Assembly: GCF_001894825.1 (NCBI RefSeq)
Contig: NZ_BCWY01000014.1
Coordinates: 93,288-157,287, forward strand
Length of the DNA stretch: 64,000 nucleotides
From: Rhodococcus jostii NBRC 16295
Lineage (GTDB): Bacteria > Actinomycetota > Actinomycetes > Mycobacteriales > Mycobacteriaceae
Reading direction: 5' to 3'
Below, one piece after another: positions 1 through 9,421 of the stretch (position 1 is its first letter; each line of letters opens with the position of its first letter). The notes below the pieces were generated by a model. It did no database searches, was not told where the DNA came from, and saw only the letters and a list, made by a program, of their open reading frames with translations. The position numbers and the translations under genes are program-made.

Positions 1-1
1 C

Positions 2-1332
2 CGTGCGGCGGTCGGCCGCGAATTCGTCGTCGGGATCCGGATTTCCGGCGACGAGATGGGCAGCGACGGACTGCGGCCGGACGAATCACAGGCCGCGTGC
101 GCGGCGCTGGACGCGGACGGGCTGCTCGACTACGTCAGTGTGTGCGCGGGGAGTTCGTCGAGCCTGTCGGGTGCGGTGCACATCGCCGCCCCGATGACCG
201 AATCCGCCGCCTACACCGCTCCGATGGCGGCGGCCGTCAAAGCGGTGGTCGGTGTTCCGGTGGTCGTGGCGGGCCGGATCAATCAACCGCACGAGGGTGA
301 CGCGGTGATCGCGCAGGGACAGGCCGACGCGTGCGCGATGACCCGCGCCCTCATCTGTGACCCACGGATGCCGGCGAAAGCCGAACGGAACGAATTCGAT
401 TCCATTCGTGCCTGTATCGGCTGCAATCAGGCGTGCATGGGCACTTCCAGCGCGGGTGCGCGATCTCGTGCATCCAGCATCCGGAGACCGGCCGCGAAGT
501 GCGGTTCGGCACTCTGCAGATCACGCGCCGGCCGAAGAGTGTGATGGTGATCGGCGGGGGACCGGGCGGGTTGAAGGCCGCCGCGGTGGCCGCGGAACGC
601 GGGCACCGGGTGACCCTGTACGAGGCCGCGCCCCGGGTGGGCGGCCAGGTCCTGCTCGCCGAACTGCTACCCGGCAGAGGCGAGTTCGGTGGCGCCGTCA
701 CCAATCTGGAGGGCGAGGCGCGCCGCGCCGGAGTCCGGTTCGTGACCGGCACGACGGTCGATCCCGCGATGGTCAGGTCGGAGAAACCCGACGAGGTGAT
801 CGTCGCGACCGGCGCGACCCCGTTCCGTCCCGAGATCGAGACCCTCGACGAGCCGTGCATCGTGGAGGCGTGGGAGGTGATCCGCGGGCGCGCACTCCCC
901 GCCGGCCGGGTCCTCGTCGCCGATTGGCGCGGGGACTGGATCGGGCTGGGGGTTGCGAACACACTCGCCCGGCTGGGCCACCGCGTCACGCTCGCCGTCA
1001 CCGGATACGGTGCGGGTGAACATCTCCAGCAGTACGTGCGGAACGCCATGGTGGCCGCGGCGATGGACGCGAAGGTCGAGATACTTCCCAACGTCCGGTT
1101 GCGCGGCGCCGACGAGGACACGGCCTACCTCCAGCACACCCTCACCGAGCGGCCCATGCTCGTCGAGGGTGTCGGCGCCGTCGTTCTCGCGCAGGGGCAC
1201 GCGTCGGTCACGGACCTGCTCGAGGTCGACGGATTTCCGCAGGAGCGGATCCATGCGGTCGGTGACTGTCTGTCGCCGCGAACGGTGGAAGAGGCTGTGC
1301 TGGAGGGACTCACCGTTGCATCGGCGATCTGA
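2..1332 (+). pseudogene. FadH/OYE-type NADH:flavin oxidoreductase, 5'-truncated by the window and frameshifted
   Basis: This is a flavoprotein of the 2,4-dienoyl-CoA reductase / trimethylamine dehydrogenase family, which has an FMN barrel followed by an FAD/NAD(P)-binding half. The first part reads in one frame from the window edge (VVGIRISGDEM, then the 4Fe-4S region CIGCNQAC at about 418-436). The reading then continues only in another frame (GHFQRGCAISCIQHPETGRE, then the dinucleotide-binding VIGGGPGGLKAA at about 547-582) down to the TGA at 1330-1332. The switch lies at the three Gs at 439-441, where one missing G would restore the family sequence. The second Cys pair of the iron-sulfur site falls just after the break. 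Either the gene is inactivated or the base is a sequencing error. It probably belongs to the neighbouring fatty-acid-type catabolic locus. The N-terminus lies outside the window. Confidence 0.8.
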
Positions 1333-1335
1333 AAG

Positions 1336-1971
1336 CTACTTCGCGGCGCGCTTGGCGGTGGTCGACGGAACCCGGTGTTTGTCGACGGTGATGGCGTCGA
1401 TGAAGTCGTCGCACACTGCCCGCATCCGCGTCGGTGTCATCAGGGTGGAACCGGTGAGCACCTGGATGGCGAGGCCATCGAGAAGGCCGAGGAGCATGTC
1501 GGTGGCGGCCCCGGGATCCTTCACCCGGAGAGCGCCCTGCGCCACACCGGCCTCGACGGTCTCCCGGACCACCCCGCGCCATTCCCCGTAGACGGTGTCG
1601 TTCAGCTCCTGCAGTTCGACGTTGCCGAGGGCGGACGCCCACAGCTCCACCCACACTCGCCAGGCCGTGATCGTTTCCGGCCCGGCGGGAAGGTAGGACT
1701 CCACCAACCGGTGGAGCCGCACGAGCGGAACGTCGCTCTTCTCCATGATCCATCGGCGCCGTTCCAGCGAGTGCTCGAAGTTGAACTGGAACGCCGCATG
1801 CAACAGCGCATCCTTGGACTCGAAGTAGTAGTGGATCGTCCCGTTGCTCACCCCGGCCCGCGCCGCGACGTCGGCGATCCGGACCGCGCGGAAGCCGAGT
1901 TCGGCGATGGCTTCACACGTCGCCTGAAGGATCTGTTCTCGACGTTCCGCTTCAACGCTGGGGCGTGGCAT
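1336..1971 (-). CDS. TetR/AcrR-family transcriptional regulator
   Basis: A 211-aa repressor-type protein. The N-terminal helix-turn-helix covers about residues 10-55, with the recognition region RIADVAARAGVSNGTIHYYF typical of TetR. The C-terminal ligand domain contains a Trp-rich segment (WRVWVELWA), as in BetI-like members. The ATG at 1971 gives the usual MPRPSVEAERREQIL start. The gene lies downstream of the leftward catabolic genes but is separated from them by a strong hairpin at 2048-2092. A 25-bp imperfect palindrome 29 nt upstream of the start suggests its own promoter and autoregulation. It is the obvious candidate regulator of the 2.1-11.1 kb locus, but no ligand can be named. Confidence 0.9.
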   Translation of the reverse strand: MPRPSVEAERREQILQATCEAIAELGFRAVRIADVAARAGVSNGTIHYYFESKDALLHAAFQFNFEHSLERRRWIMEKSDVPLVRLHRLVESYLPAGPETITAWRVWVELWASALGNVELQELNDTVYGEWRGVVRETVEAGVAQGALRVKDPGAATDMLLGLLDGLAIQVLTGSTLMTPTRMRAVCDDFIDAITVDKHRVPSTTAKRAAK

Positions 1972-1999
1972 CGCGCTCTCAACTCCTTGGATGTGACGG

Positions 2000-2024
2000 C
2001 TCGTCTACAGAAACCGTAGTCGAG
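2000..2024. promoter_or_regulatory. Imperfect palindrome, probable TetR operator
   Basis: Arms CTCGTCTAC (2000-2008) and GTAGTCGAG (2016-2024) match at 8 of 9 positions around a 7-nt centre. The site sits 29 nt upstream of the TetR start at 1971, where an autoregulatory operator would be expected. Function is inferred from position only. Confidence 0.45.
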
Positions 2025-2047
2025 AGTGCGGTGCCGATCGGTTCGCG

Positions 2048-2092
2048 GGTTCGGCGCGTTGCCCCCTCGAGCGGGCGGCGACGCGCCGAACC
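2048..2092 (-). terminator. Hairpin terminator after the leftward catabolic genes
   Basis: A perfect 12-bp inverted repeat (GGTTCGGCGCGT at 2048-2059, ACGCGCCGAACC at 2081-2092) flanks a 21-nt loop. It begins 11 nt beyond the stop codon of the decarboxylase gene at 2103. There is no T-run, which is common for GC-rich actinobacterial terminators. It separates the operon from the downstream TetR gene. Confidence 0.55.
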
Positions 2093-2102
2093 GGGACAGC
2101 CG

Positions 2103-3704
2103 TCACACCTGCTGCGTTGCCCTGCTGTTCTCGCGGATGTGCAGGAGAGTCGGGCGATCGGCGTCGAATGCCGCCGTGATCGCCTCCGTCAGCGCTGCCG
2201 GCGACTCCACGGCTCGCCCGTGACAGCCCATCGCCCGCGCCACGGCGGGGAAGTCGATGCCGCCGAGCGTCACGGAGTGGACGGTGTCGCCGCGGTCCGC
2301 CATCTCGTTGCGGATCTCCCCGTAGCCGCCGTTGTCGACGACGACGATCGGCAGCGGCAATCGGAGCTGCGCGGCGGTCGCGAGTTCGGGCAGCGTGAAC
2401 ATCACCCCGCCGTCGCCGAGGATCGCCAGCACCCGTCCGTCCGGGTCGGCGACGGACGCGCCGATGGCCGCGGGCAGACCGTATCCCAGCGTCCCCTGTC
2501 CGGTCGGGTAGAGGAACCCGCCGGGGCGATGCACCGTGAGGTTCGACAGCGCACCGTAGTAGCAGGCCATGGTGCTGTCACCGGCGATCACCGTGGATTC
2601 GTCGACGACCGGTGCGATCGCGGCCATCATGTCCAGCCACGGAGCCCCCTCGGCGGCGGCGTCGGCGCGGAGGTCACGGCGGAATCCGGCGGCCCGTTCG
2701 TGGGCATCGGAATCCTCGCGCATCTTCGCGACGTCGAGTAGCTGCGACACCGTCGTGGCGGCGTCGCCGAGCAGGCGGATCGCGGGATCCGCGTTCGTGG
2801 TCATCGAGGTCGGGTCGACGTCGATGCGAATCAGCTTGCGGTCCAGGTCGACCGGGCCGTACCAGAAATCGGAGGGCGCGAACTCCGTGCCGATCGCGAC
2901 GACGCAGTCGGCGGACTCGAGCGCCGCACGCACGGACGGGTGGTGGACGCCGGCACCCACCGACAGCGGGTGGTCCTCGTCGAGAACGCCCTTGCCGTTG
3001 GTCGTCGTGAGGACGGGCGCGGACAGGCGTTCGGCGAGTGCACGGACCTGCGGTGCGGCCGACCGGGCACCGCCGCCGACGATCAGCACGGGTGCCGTCG
3101 AATCGGCGAGGAACCGGGCGGCTTCGGTGACCGCGTGCGACGGCGCGGCGAGCGGAGCCGCCTCGACCGGCGCGACGATCCGGACGTCCGCTTCCGCGTC
3201 GAGGATGTCCACGGGGATCTCGATGTGCACCGGTCGCGGTCTGCCCGAATTCATGGCGGCGAAGGCGTAGGCGATCGCCCGGGGAATCTCGGCGACGCTC
3301 GTCACCCGGTGGCTGTACGCGACGATCGCCTCGAGCGCGGCCTGCTGATTCTTCACCTCGTGGAGGTAGCCGTTTCCGCGCCCGGGGTGGGTGAGCGGCA
3401 GGGCCGGCGAGAGGAACAGAACCGGGACCGAGTCCGACCACGCCTGCGCCGCGGCGGCGGCCGCGTTGAGGATGGCGGGACCGGTGGTGGTCAGGCAGAC
3501 GCCCGGTTTTCCCGTCACCCGGGCATAACCGTCCGCGGCGTAACCGGCGCCCTGCTCGTGCCGGGTCAGGACGGAGCGGATCGGCGAGTCGGTCAAGGCG
3601 GCGTAGACGGACAGGTTGTGGGTGCCGGGTATTCCGAAGACCGTGTCGACTCCGTGTGCGGCGAGGGCCGCGACGAGTGCCTGGCCGCCGTTCTGGCTTG
3701 TCAT
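2103..3704 (-). CDS. Thiamine-diphosphate-dependent 2-oxoacid decarboxylase (acetolactate-synthase-like, AruI type)
   Basis: A 533-aa ThDP enzyme with the three-domain layout of acetolactate synthase and benzoylformate decarboxylase. The N-terminal pyrimidine domain carries the catalytic Glu in RHEQGAGYAADGYAR. The C-terminal domain has the ThDP/Mg motif starting GDGGVMFTLPE and ending at VVDNGGYG. The overall wording (GGQALVAALAAHGVDTVFGIPGTH) recalls 5-guanidino-2-oxopentanoate decarboxylase AruI more than biosynthetic IlvB, and there is no adjacent small regulatory subunit. I chose the ATG at 3704 because GGGAGGG lies 5-6 nt upstream; a longer open frame exists but overlaps the next gene. 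It is last in the leftward set with acyl-CoA dehydrogenase, ALDH, SDR and acyl-CoA synthetase genes, consistent with oxoacid to aldehyde to acid to acyl-CoA. The exact substrate is unknown. Confidence 0.85.
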   Translation of the reverse strand: MTSQNGGQALVAALAAHGVDTVFGIPGTHNLSVYAALTDSPIRSVLTRHEQGAGYAADGYARVTGKPGVCLTTTGPAILNAAAAAAQAWSDSVPVLFLSPALPLTHPGRGNGYLHEVKNQQAALEAIVAYSHRVTSVAEIPRAIAYAFAAMNSGRPRPVHIEIPVDILDAEADVRIVAPVEAAPLAAPSHAVTEAARFLADSTAPVLIVGGGARSAAPQVRALAERLSAPVLTTTNGKGVLDEDHPLSVGAGVHHPSVRAALESADCVVAIGTEFAPSDFWYGPVDLDRKLIRIDVDPTSMTTNADPAIRLLGDAATTVSQLLDVAKMREDSDAHERAAGFRRDLRADAAAEGAPWLDMMAAIAPVVDESTVIAGDSTMACYYGALSNLTVHRPGGFLYPTGQGTLGYGLPAAIGASVADPDGRVLAILGDGGVMFTLPELATAAQLRLPLPIVVVDNGGYGEIRNEMADRGDTVHSVTLGGIDFPAVARAMGCHGRAVESPAALTEAITAAFDADRPTLLHIRENSRATQQV

Positions 3705-3805
3705 CGATGCCCTCCCATGGGCTGTGCAGTGTTCGTGCTCGGATCGTGGGCGGGGTGCCCGAACGGGTGCGGGGCGGAGGAAGACCCCCGCCCCACCCGC
3801 GCCCG

Positions 3806-4966
3806 TCAGTCCAGGTTTCGGGAAATGACGAGCTTCATGATGTCGGAGGTGCCTTCCTCGATCTCCTCCAGTTTGACGTCGCGCATCCACTGCTCGACGG
3901 GATACTCGCGGGAATACCCCCACCCGCCGAGCGTCTGCACGGCCGCATGGGTGACGAACATGGCGGTCTCGGATGCGGTCAACTTGGCCATGGCGGCGAT
4001 GCCGCGGGCGTTTCCGCCGCTGTCGATGATGCGGGCGGCGTGGTGGACGAGCAACCGGGCGGATTCGATCCTCGTCGCCATGTCGGCCAGCCGGAACGCG
4101 ACCGCCTGGTGTTCGATGATCGGCACGCCGAACTGCTTGCGCGACTTGGCGTAGTCGAGGGCGTACTCGTAGGCGGCGCGGGCGGCGCCGACGGCGGCCG
4201 CCCCGAGCACCACCCGGGAGATGTCGAACGTGCCCATCAGCCCGTAGAAGCCCTGCCCTTCCTCGCCGAGACGGTTCTCCTCGGGGACGAACACGTTGTC
4301 GAAGAAGATCTCCCGGCACACGATGGCGCGCTGTCCCATCTTCTTCATCGGCTCACCGAACGTCATTCCCTCGGCCCCCTTCTCGATCAGGAACGCCGAG
4401 ACGCCGCCGGACCGCTGCGTGCGGTCGGTCTTCGCGAACACGACGTAGAACTGGGCGGCGCCGGCGTTGGAGATCCACGCCTTCTGCCCGGTGATCCGGT
4501 AGCCGCCGTCGACGCGTGCGGCCGTGGTGACGATCGACGCCGCATCCGAGCCGGATCCCGGTTCGGTGGTGGCCAGTGAGGTCATCGGGGCGTTCGGCCC
4601 GGTGAGGGGTCCGAGCCACTGCTTCTTCTGCTCCTCGGTGCCGAGCACCATGATCGGATCGGAGAAGAAGCCGTTGGAGCACACGAGGTTTCCGATGCCG
4701 GGGTCACCCCAGCAGAGCTCCTCCTGCACCAGGCACTGGGTGAACACGTCGCCCATGCCGCCTCCGCCGAACTCCTCGGGGATCATGAAGTCGGTGATGC
4801 CCACCGCGGCTGCCTTCGCGAAGATGTCGACCGGGGTGACGACATCCGCCTCGTCGACCTCCCGTCCGCGGGGCCGGATCTCTTTCTGCGCGAAGTCGCG
4901 GCACAGCTCGATGATCTGCTTCTGCTCGTCGGTCAGGGGCCAGGCAGGGATATTGGTGGTGGTCAT
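3806..4966 (-). CDS. Acyl-CoA dehydrogenase
   Basis: A 386-aa FAD enzyme of the short/medium-chain acyl-CoA dehydrogenase family that introduces the alpha,beta double bond in acyl-CoAs. The FAD-contacting stretches TTEPGSGSDAASI and KAWISNAG and the C-terminal GGWGYSREYPVEQWMRD are visible. The catalytic Glu lies in IEEGTSDIM near the C-terminus, as in MCAD-type enzymes. Length is full. The gene is flanked on the same strand by the decarboxylase (101 nt downstream) and the aldehyde dehydrogenase (57 nt upstream), so it fits the beta-oxidation step after CoA activation by the ligase encoded at 7.3-9.4 kb. Confidence 0.93.
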   Translation of the reverse strand: MTTTNIPAWPLTDEQKQIIELCRDFAQKEIRPRGREVDEADVVTPVDIFAKAAAVGITDFMIPEEFGGGGMGDVFTQCLVQEELCWGDPGIGNLVCSNGFFSDPIMVLGTEEQKKQWLGPLTGPNAPMTSLATTEPGSGSDAASIVTTAARVDGGYRITGQKAWISNAGAAQFYVVFAKTDRTQRSGGVSAFLIEKGAEGMTFGEPMKKMGQRAIVCREIFFDNVFVPEENRLGEEGQGFYGLMGTFDISRVVLGAAAVGAARAAYEYALDYAKSRKQFGVPIIEHQAVAFRLADMATRIESARLLVHHAARIIDSGGNARGIAAMAKLTASETAMFVTHAAVQTLGGWGYSREYPVEQWMRDVKLEEIEEGTSDIMKLVISRNLD

Positions 4967-5023
4967 AGGGGTTCCTTCGCTTCCGATGTGGCTGTGTCGG
5001 TATGGGTTGTGGGGTGCGGCGGG

Positions 5024-6457
5024 TCAGCGCTGCACGGCCGTCAGTTCGGTGAACTCCTCGACGCCGGCCCGGCCGAGTTCCCGACCGAGACCGGAGGACT
5101 TCCAGCCGCCGAACGGCGCCTCGGGGTTGAACGCGGCGCCGTTGACGTCGACCTGACCGGTGTCCATCCGGGCCGCGACGCCCAGCGCCCGCTCCGGGTC
5201 GGCCGACCACACGGCTCCGCCGAGTCCGTAGTCGCTGTCGTTGGCGAGCCGGACCGCGTCCTCGTCGCCGTCGTGGGGGAGGACGACCAGGACGGGTCCG
5301 AAGATCTCTTCGCGCACGACGGGGTCGTGCGGTCCGACATCGGCGATCACGGTCGGTCGCAGATAGTGGCCGCGTTCGAGGCCGTCGGGAAGACCGGTGC
5401 CTCCGGCCGCCAGTCGGGCCCCGCCGGCGATCGCGGCGTCGACGGTCTCGGCGATCGATCGTCGCTGCGCGGCGGAGATCACCGGGCCGAGTTGCGTCGC
5501 GCGGTCCCACGGATCGCCCACTCGCAGCGTGTCGGCGTGGTCGGCGGCGAGTGCGACGGCCTCCTCGTACCGGGCGCGCGGCACGAGGAGCCGGGTCCAC
5601 GCGCTGCACGTCTGACCGGAATTGAGCATCGCGGCGTCGACGGTCGCGGTGACAGCCCTGTGCAGAGGCGCGTCGCCCAGCACCACACTGGCCGACTTGC
5701 CGCCGAGTTCGAGGCACGCACGCTTCAGCGACTCCGCGGCCGCGTGCGCGACGCCCCGGCCCACGGCGGTGGAGCCGGTGAAGGACACCACGTCGACGCC
5801 GGGATGGCCGGCGAGCGCCGCCCCGACCGTTCGGCCGCTGCCCGGTACGAGGTTCACGACGCCCGGGGGAAGTCCCGCGGCGAGGGCGGCATCGGCGAAC
5901 AGGTAGGTGGACAGCGGCGTGAGTTCGGCGGGCTTGACGACGGTGGTGCATCCCGCCGCGAGAGCAGCTCCCACCTTGGCCGCGAGCTGGTAGAAGGGGT
6001 AGTTCCACGGCGTGATGCAGGCGACGACACCCGCGGGTCGACGCAGCACCAGCGAATGATCCAGCTGTTCCCGGAAGGGAAGGTCGCGGGCCAGCCGGGC
6101 ATACGACTCGAGGATCTCGATGCCGAGGTCGATGTGCGCGTCCTCGGCCACAGAGACCGGGGCTCCCACCTCCGCGACCGTGGTGTCGACGAGCAGCTGC
6201 CTCCTGGCCCGCAGCTCGGTGCAGAGGTTGTCGAGGGCTTCGGCTCGTTGCTCGGGAGTGCGTGCACCCCAGGTGGCTCCGGCGGAGCCTGCCGCCGCGA
6301 CCGCAGCATCGACGTGGGTGGGACCGGCCGATGCGGACCTGCCGATCACGGACTCGGTGGCCGGGTCGTGCACGTCCGTGCCGTCCGGGACGGGAATCCA
6401 GTCGCCGCCGACGAGGATCGAGTCGCGGTCCCACGCGGTGTGCATCGTGGAGGTCAT
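5024..6457 (-). CDS. NAD(P)-dependent aldehyde dehydrogenase
   Basis: A 477-aa ALDH-superfamily enzyme oxidising an aldehyde to the acid. The general-base Glu is in ELGGKSASVVLG, the nucleophilic Cys in NSGQTCSAWTRLL, and the nucleotide-binding FTGSTAVG precedes them. The ATG at 6457 overlaps the stop of the upstream SDR gene by 4 nt (ATGA), which decides the start and implies coupled translation. In context it would oxidise the aldehyde made by the adjacent decarboxylase before CoA ligation. Substrate specificity cannot be read from sequence. Confidence 0.93.
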   Translation of the reverse strand: MTSTMHTAWDRDSILVGGDWIPVPDGTDVHDPATESVIGRSASAGPTHVDAAVAAAGSAGATWGARTPEQRAEALDNLCTELRARRQLLVDTTVAEVGAPVSVAEDAHIDLGIEILESYARLARDLPFREQLDHSLVLRRPAGVVACITPWNYPFYQLAAKVGAALAAGCTTVVKPAELTPLSTYLFADAALAAGLPPGVVNLVPGSGRTVGAALAGHPGVDVVSFTGSTAVGRGVAHAAAESLKRACLELGGKSASVVLGDAPLHRAVTATVDAAMLNSGQTCSAWTRLLVPRARYEEAVALAADHADTLRVGDPWDRATQLGPVISAAQRRSIAETVDAAIAGGARLAAGGTGLPDGLERGHYLRPTVIADVGPHDPVVREEIFGPVLVVLPHDGDEDAVRLANDSDYGLGGAVWSADPERALGVAARMDTGQVDVNGAAFNPEAPFGGWKSSGLGRELGRAGVEEFTELTAVQR

Positions 6458-7284
6458 CGCGCCGCCGCTCGCGAATCGGTGTACACCGATTTGCCGAGCC
6501 ACTGGCCACCATCCGTGACGAGGACCTCCCCGGTGACGTAGCCGGACCGGTCGCTGAGCAGGAAGGCGGCGGATTCGGCGACCTCCTCCGGCGTCGTGAA
6601 GCGGGCCGCGGGGACGCTGGACAGTACCCGGGCGCGGTCCTGTTCGGTGGGCCACAAGGCGGCGCCGGCACCTTCGGTCTCGGTCGGTCCGGGTGCGATG
6701 CAGTTGATCCGGACACCGCGACCACCCCATTCCACGGCCAGGGTGCGCGTCATCGCGACGACCCCCGCCTTGGCCGCGGCGCTGTGCACGGTGCCGGGAT
6801 GACCGTGCCAGGCGTAGCTGGCGATGGTGTTGAGGATGGTGCCGCGGCCGGCGGCGAGCATGTGGCGACCGGCCGCGCGGGTGCAATAGAAGGTGCCGTT
6901 CAGGACGATGTCCACGACGGCCCTCCATCCGCCCGGGGAGAGATCCTCGCTGGGCACCACGAAGTTTCCGGCGGCGTTGTTGACGAGCGCATCGAGCCGG
7001 CCGTGGCGATCGACCACTCCGTCGATCGCCACGTCCACGGCGTCGGCGTCCCGCACGTCGCACACCACCGCTTCGGCTTTCCCGCCGACGCGTTCGGCCG
7101 ACCGGACGGTGTCCTCCAGCGCATTCTGCCTGCGCCCGAGGACGACGACGGTTCCACCGGCCGCCGCCCACCGCACCGCGACGGCGCGTCCGATACCGGA
7201 TCCGCCACCCGTCACGACGGCGACACGATCCTGGAATTCGTCGGCCGTGTTCGGGACGAGGCCGGGGGAGTGGGTCTGGGTCAT
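6454..7284 (-). CDS. SDR-family oxidoreductase, 2,4-dienoyl-CoA reductase-like
   Basis: A 276-aa short-chain dehydrogenase with the cofactor motif TGGGSGIG near residue 25 and the NNAAGNF motif. The usual active-site Tyr-x3-Lys reads HSAAAKAG, with His in place of Tyr, as I recall for dienoyl-CoA reductase-type SDRs. The wording around it (NFVVPSEDLSPGGW, AVEWGGRGVRINCIAPGP) fits that subgroup rather than sugar or steroid dehydrogenases. A role in handling unsaturated acyl-CoA is plausible beside an acyl-CoA dehydrogenase and a FadH-like gene. It is co-translated with the downstream ALDH. Confidence 0.85.
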   Translation of the reverse strand: MTQTHSPGLVPNTADEFQDRVAVVTGGGSGIGRAVAVRWAAAGGTVVVLGRRQNALEDTVRSAERVGGKAEAVVCDVRDADAVDVAIDGVVDRHGRLDALVNNAAGNFVVPSEDLSPGGWRAVVDIVLNGTFYCTRAAGRHMLAAGRGTILNTIASYAWHGHPGTVHSAAAKAGVVAMTRTLAVEWGGRGVRINCIAPGPTETEGAGAALWPTEQDRARVLSSVPAARFTTPEEVAESAAFLLSDRSGYVTGEVLVTDGGQWLGKSVYTDSRAAAR

Positions 7285-7318
7285 CGCATTCTTCTCCTTG
7301 CTGTCGTGGGGTGTGGAC

Positions 7319-9382
7319 TCACGGGGCGGGGGACGGATCGGCGGCCACGACGAGTGCGTCGACCGTGAGTGCTCCGCCCGGGGCGACGCGGACGGGATTC
7401 AGTTCGATCTCGGCGATGTCGGAGCGCGCCGAGATCAACCGGGACACACCCGTGATCACCTCGACCAGGCTGTCGATCGACACCGCGGGCCGTCCCCGCC
7501 ACCCACGGAGAAGCGGCAGGCAGCGCAGGCCTTCGAGCATCGCACGAGCATCCTCGGGGCCGACGGGCGCGGCTTCGAGGCCGATGTCCTGGAGCACCTC
7601 GGTTTCGGTGCCGCCGGCCCCCACCACGATCACGGGGCCGAGGTCGGGATCGCGGCGGGCGCCGACGAGGATCTCCACGACGTCCTGCCGAGTGTCCTGC
7701 TCCTCCACCACGTAGTCGCCGTCGCCGAGCCGTGCGCGCATGTCGTGGAAGGTGCGCAGCAAATGTTCGGGGCCGTCGATACCGACCACGACGCCGCCCG
7801 ATTCGCTCTTGTGCTCGAGCCAGCTCGCCTTGAGGACGAAGGGAGCCCGTAGACGACCTGCCAGTTCGCGGGCTTCCTCGGCGGTGCGTACCACTCCGCC
7901 GTCGGGAAAGGAGACGCCTAGTACAGTGAGAAGCTCACGCGCAGGCCAGTATCCGGCCCGAAGCTGTCCTTGTGGAACGTCCGTGGTCGGAGGTGTGTGG
8001 GCAGGCCGCGGCTGCCGCAGGCGGGACAGTCCGGACAGGGCGCGGACAGCGGAATCGATCGTGTCGTACACGGGCACGCCGTGCCGCCACAATGCCTGTG
8101 CCGTAATCGATTCCGGAGCCATGGTGTGCACCACGACGGGTTTGCCGGTCTCGGCGGACACCCGCCCGATCCGTTCGGCCACGGCCGCTTCACGCTCGGC
8201 GAGGGTGGGGGCGTCGCGTGCGTAGCAGCCGAAGTATCCGGTCAGCACGACCGCGTCCGACTCGTCGGCACGGAGAAGTTCTTCGACGACGCTCGCGTAG
8301 CTTCCCAGATCCTGCTCCCCGGCCCCGGCGAGGTCGACGGGGTTGCTGGTGGCCGCTCCCGGTGGCAGTTGCGCGGCAAGGGATTCGGCGAGGGCGGGCG
8401 AGAGGTCGGGGACGGTGAGCGGGCTCGCGCTCGTCACGTCCGCGGCGATCGCGCACTGACCGCCGCTGTCGCCCACGATGGCGACGCGGTTGCCGGCGGG
8501 AACTGTCGTGGAGAGGAAAGCCCGGGCCACCGTGATCAGCTCGTCGGGAGTGTTCACCCGGAGCACTCCGGCCGCGCGGCAGGCCGCGTCCACGACGTCG
8601 GTGGCCGACGTGAGCGAGCCGGTGTGGGAACGGGCGAGGCGAGTGCTCGCCGCGCTGGCACCCACCGTCAGCAGCAGTGTCGGCCGTCCGGTGTCCCGGA
8701 GGGCGCGCAGAGTCCGGAACAGTGATTCACCGTCGCTGAAGCTTTCGAGGTACAGTGCGATCACCCGGGTCGGGTCGTGGCTGCCGAGATCGGCGAGCAG
8801 TTCGGCGGCGGTGACGTCGGACTGGTTGCCGACCGAGACGAACCGGGAGACTCCCACCCCGTGGCGGGCGCCGAGTGTGGCGAGTTCGGAGCCGAGCTGC
8901 CCGCTCTGCGAGACGATGGCGAGCGGGCCAGGGGTGAACCGCCCCCAGGCCAGTGAGAGGTCGGTGGCGCTGTCGTAGATGCCGAGGCTGTTGGTGCCGA
9001 CGAGCCGCGCTCCGGCACTGCGGATCCGTTCCGCGAGTTCGGCTTCGGCGGGAACACCGGATGTGATGCCGAGGAATCCGCGGACGCCGAGGGCGAGGGC
9101 TTCGTCCACCACGTCCGAGACGAACGGCGCGGGCACGCAGAGCGCGACGAGATCCGGGACCTCGGGGAGCGCGGACAGGCTGGGATGGCATCGGTTGTCG
9201 AGAAGGGTGTCGGTTCTCCTGTTGACCAGATGGACCCGGCGGCGATGCGCGCCGGTGAGGGCGCCGCTCGCCAGCCAGTAGCCCCATTTCGCGGGGTCTG
9301 CGGAGGCGCCGACGACGGCTACCGCGGCAGGGTCGGAGAACACGCTCAGTTGTGTGACGGACTCGGCCACCACAGTGGTCAT
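7319..9382 (-). CDS. NDP-forming acyl-CoA synthetase (acetate--CoA ligase type, CoA-binding plus ATP-grasp)
   Basis: A 687-aa single-chain ligase forming acyl-CoA from acid, CoA and a nucleoside triphosphate. Domain order is CoA-binding Rossmann (VAVVGASADPAKWGYW, residues about 17-120), succinyl-CoA-ligase-like (SHTGSLTSATD region), then a C-terminal ATP-grasp domain (PFVLKASWLEHKSESGGVVVG). The ATG at 9382 follows GGAGAG at the right distance; a longer frame to 9433 runs through the probable operator. It is first in the leftward operon, divergent from the permease gene, with a dyad 39 nt upstream that is nearly the same as the one before the permease. It would activate the acid produced by the ALDH. 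Confidence 0.9.
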   Translation of the reverse strand: MTTVVAESVTQLSVFSDPAAVAVVGASADPAKWGYWLASGALTGAHRRRVHLVNRRTDTLLDNRCHPSLSALPEVPDLVALCVPAPFVSDVVDEALALGVRGFLGITSGVPAEAELAERIRSAGARLVGTNSLGIYDSATDLSLAWGRFTPGPLAIVSQSGQLGSELATLGARHGVGVSRFVSVGNQSDVTAAELLADLGSHDPTRVIALYLESFSDGESLFRTLRALRDTGRPTLLLTVGASAASTRLARSHTGSLTSATDVVDAACRAAGVLRVNTPDELITVARAFLSTTVPAGNRVAIVGDSGGQCAIAADVTSASPLTVPDLSPALAESLAAQLPPGAATSNPVDLAGAGEQDLGSYASVVEELLRADESDAVVLTGYFGCYARDAPTLAEREAAVAERIGRVSAETGKPVVVHTMAPESITAQALWRHGVPVYDTIDSAVRALSGLSRLRQPRPAHTPPTTDVPQGQLRAGYWPARELLTVLGVSFPDGGVVRTAEEARELAGRLRAPFVLKASWLEHKSESGGVVVGIDGPEHLLRTFHDMRARLGDGDYVVEEQDTRQDVVEILVGARRDPDLGPVIVVGAGGTETEVLQDIGLEAAPVGPEDARAMLEGLRCLPLLRGWRGRPAVSIDSLVEVITGVSRLISARSDIAEIELNPVRVAPGGALTVDALVVAADPSPAP

Positions 9383-9421
9383 AGGGGACTCTCCTCGATC
9401 TCGCGTCGATCGGAAAATAGA

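Noticed and set aside
3705..4319. Upstream extension of the decarboxylase frame into the acyl-CoA dehydrogenase gene
   Set aside because: ThDP-family sequence begins only at 3704 with a Shine-Dalgarno stretch, and the extension is antisense-type shadow of the neighbouring gene.
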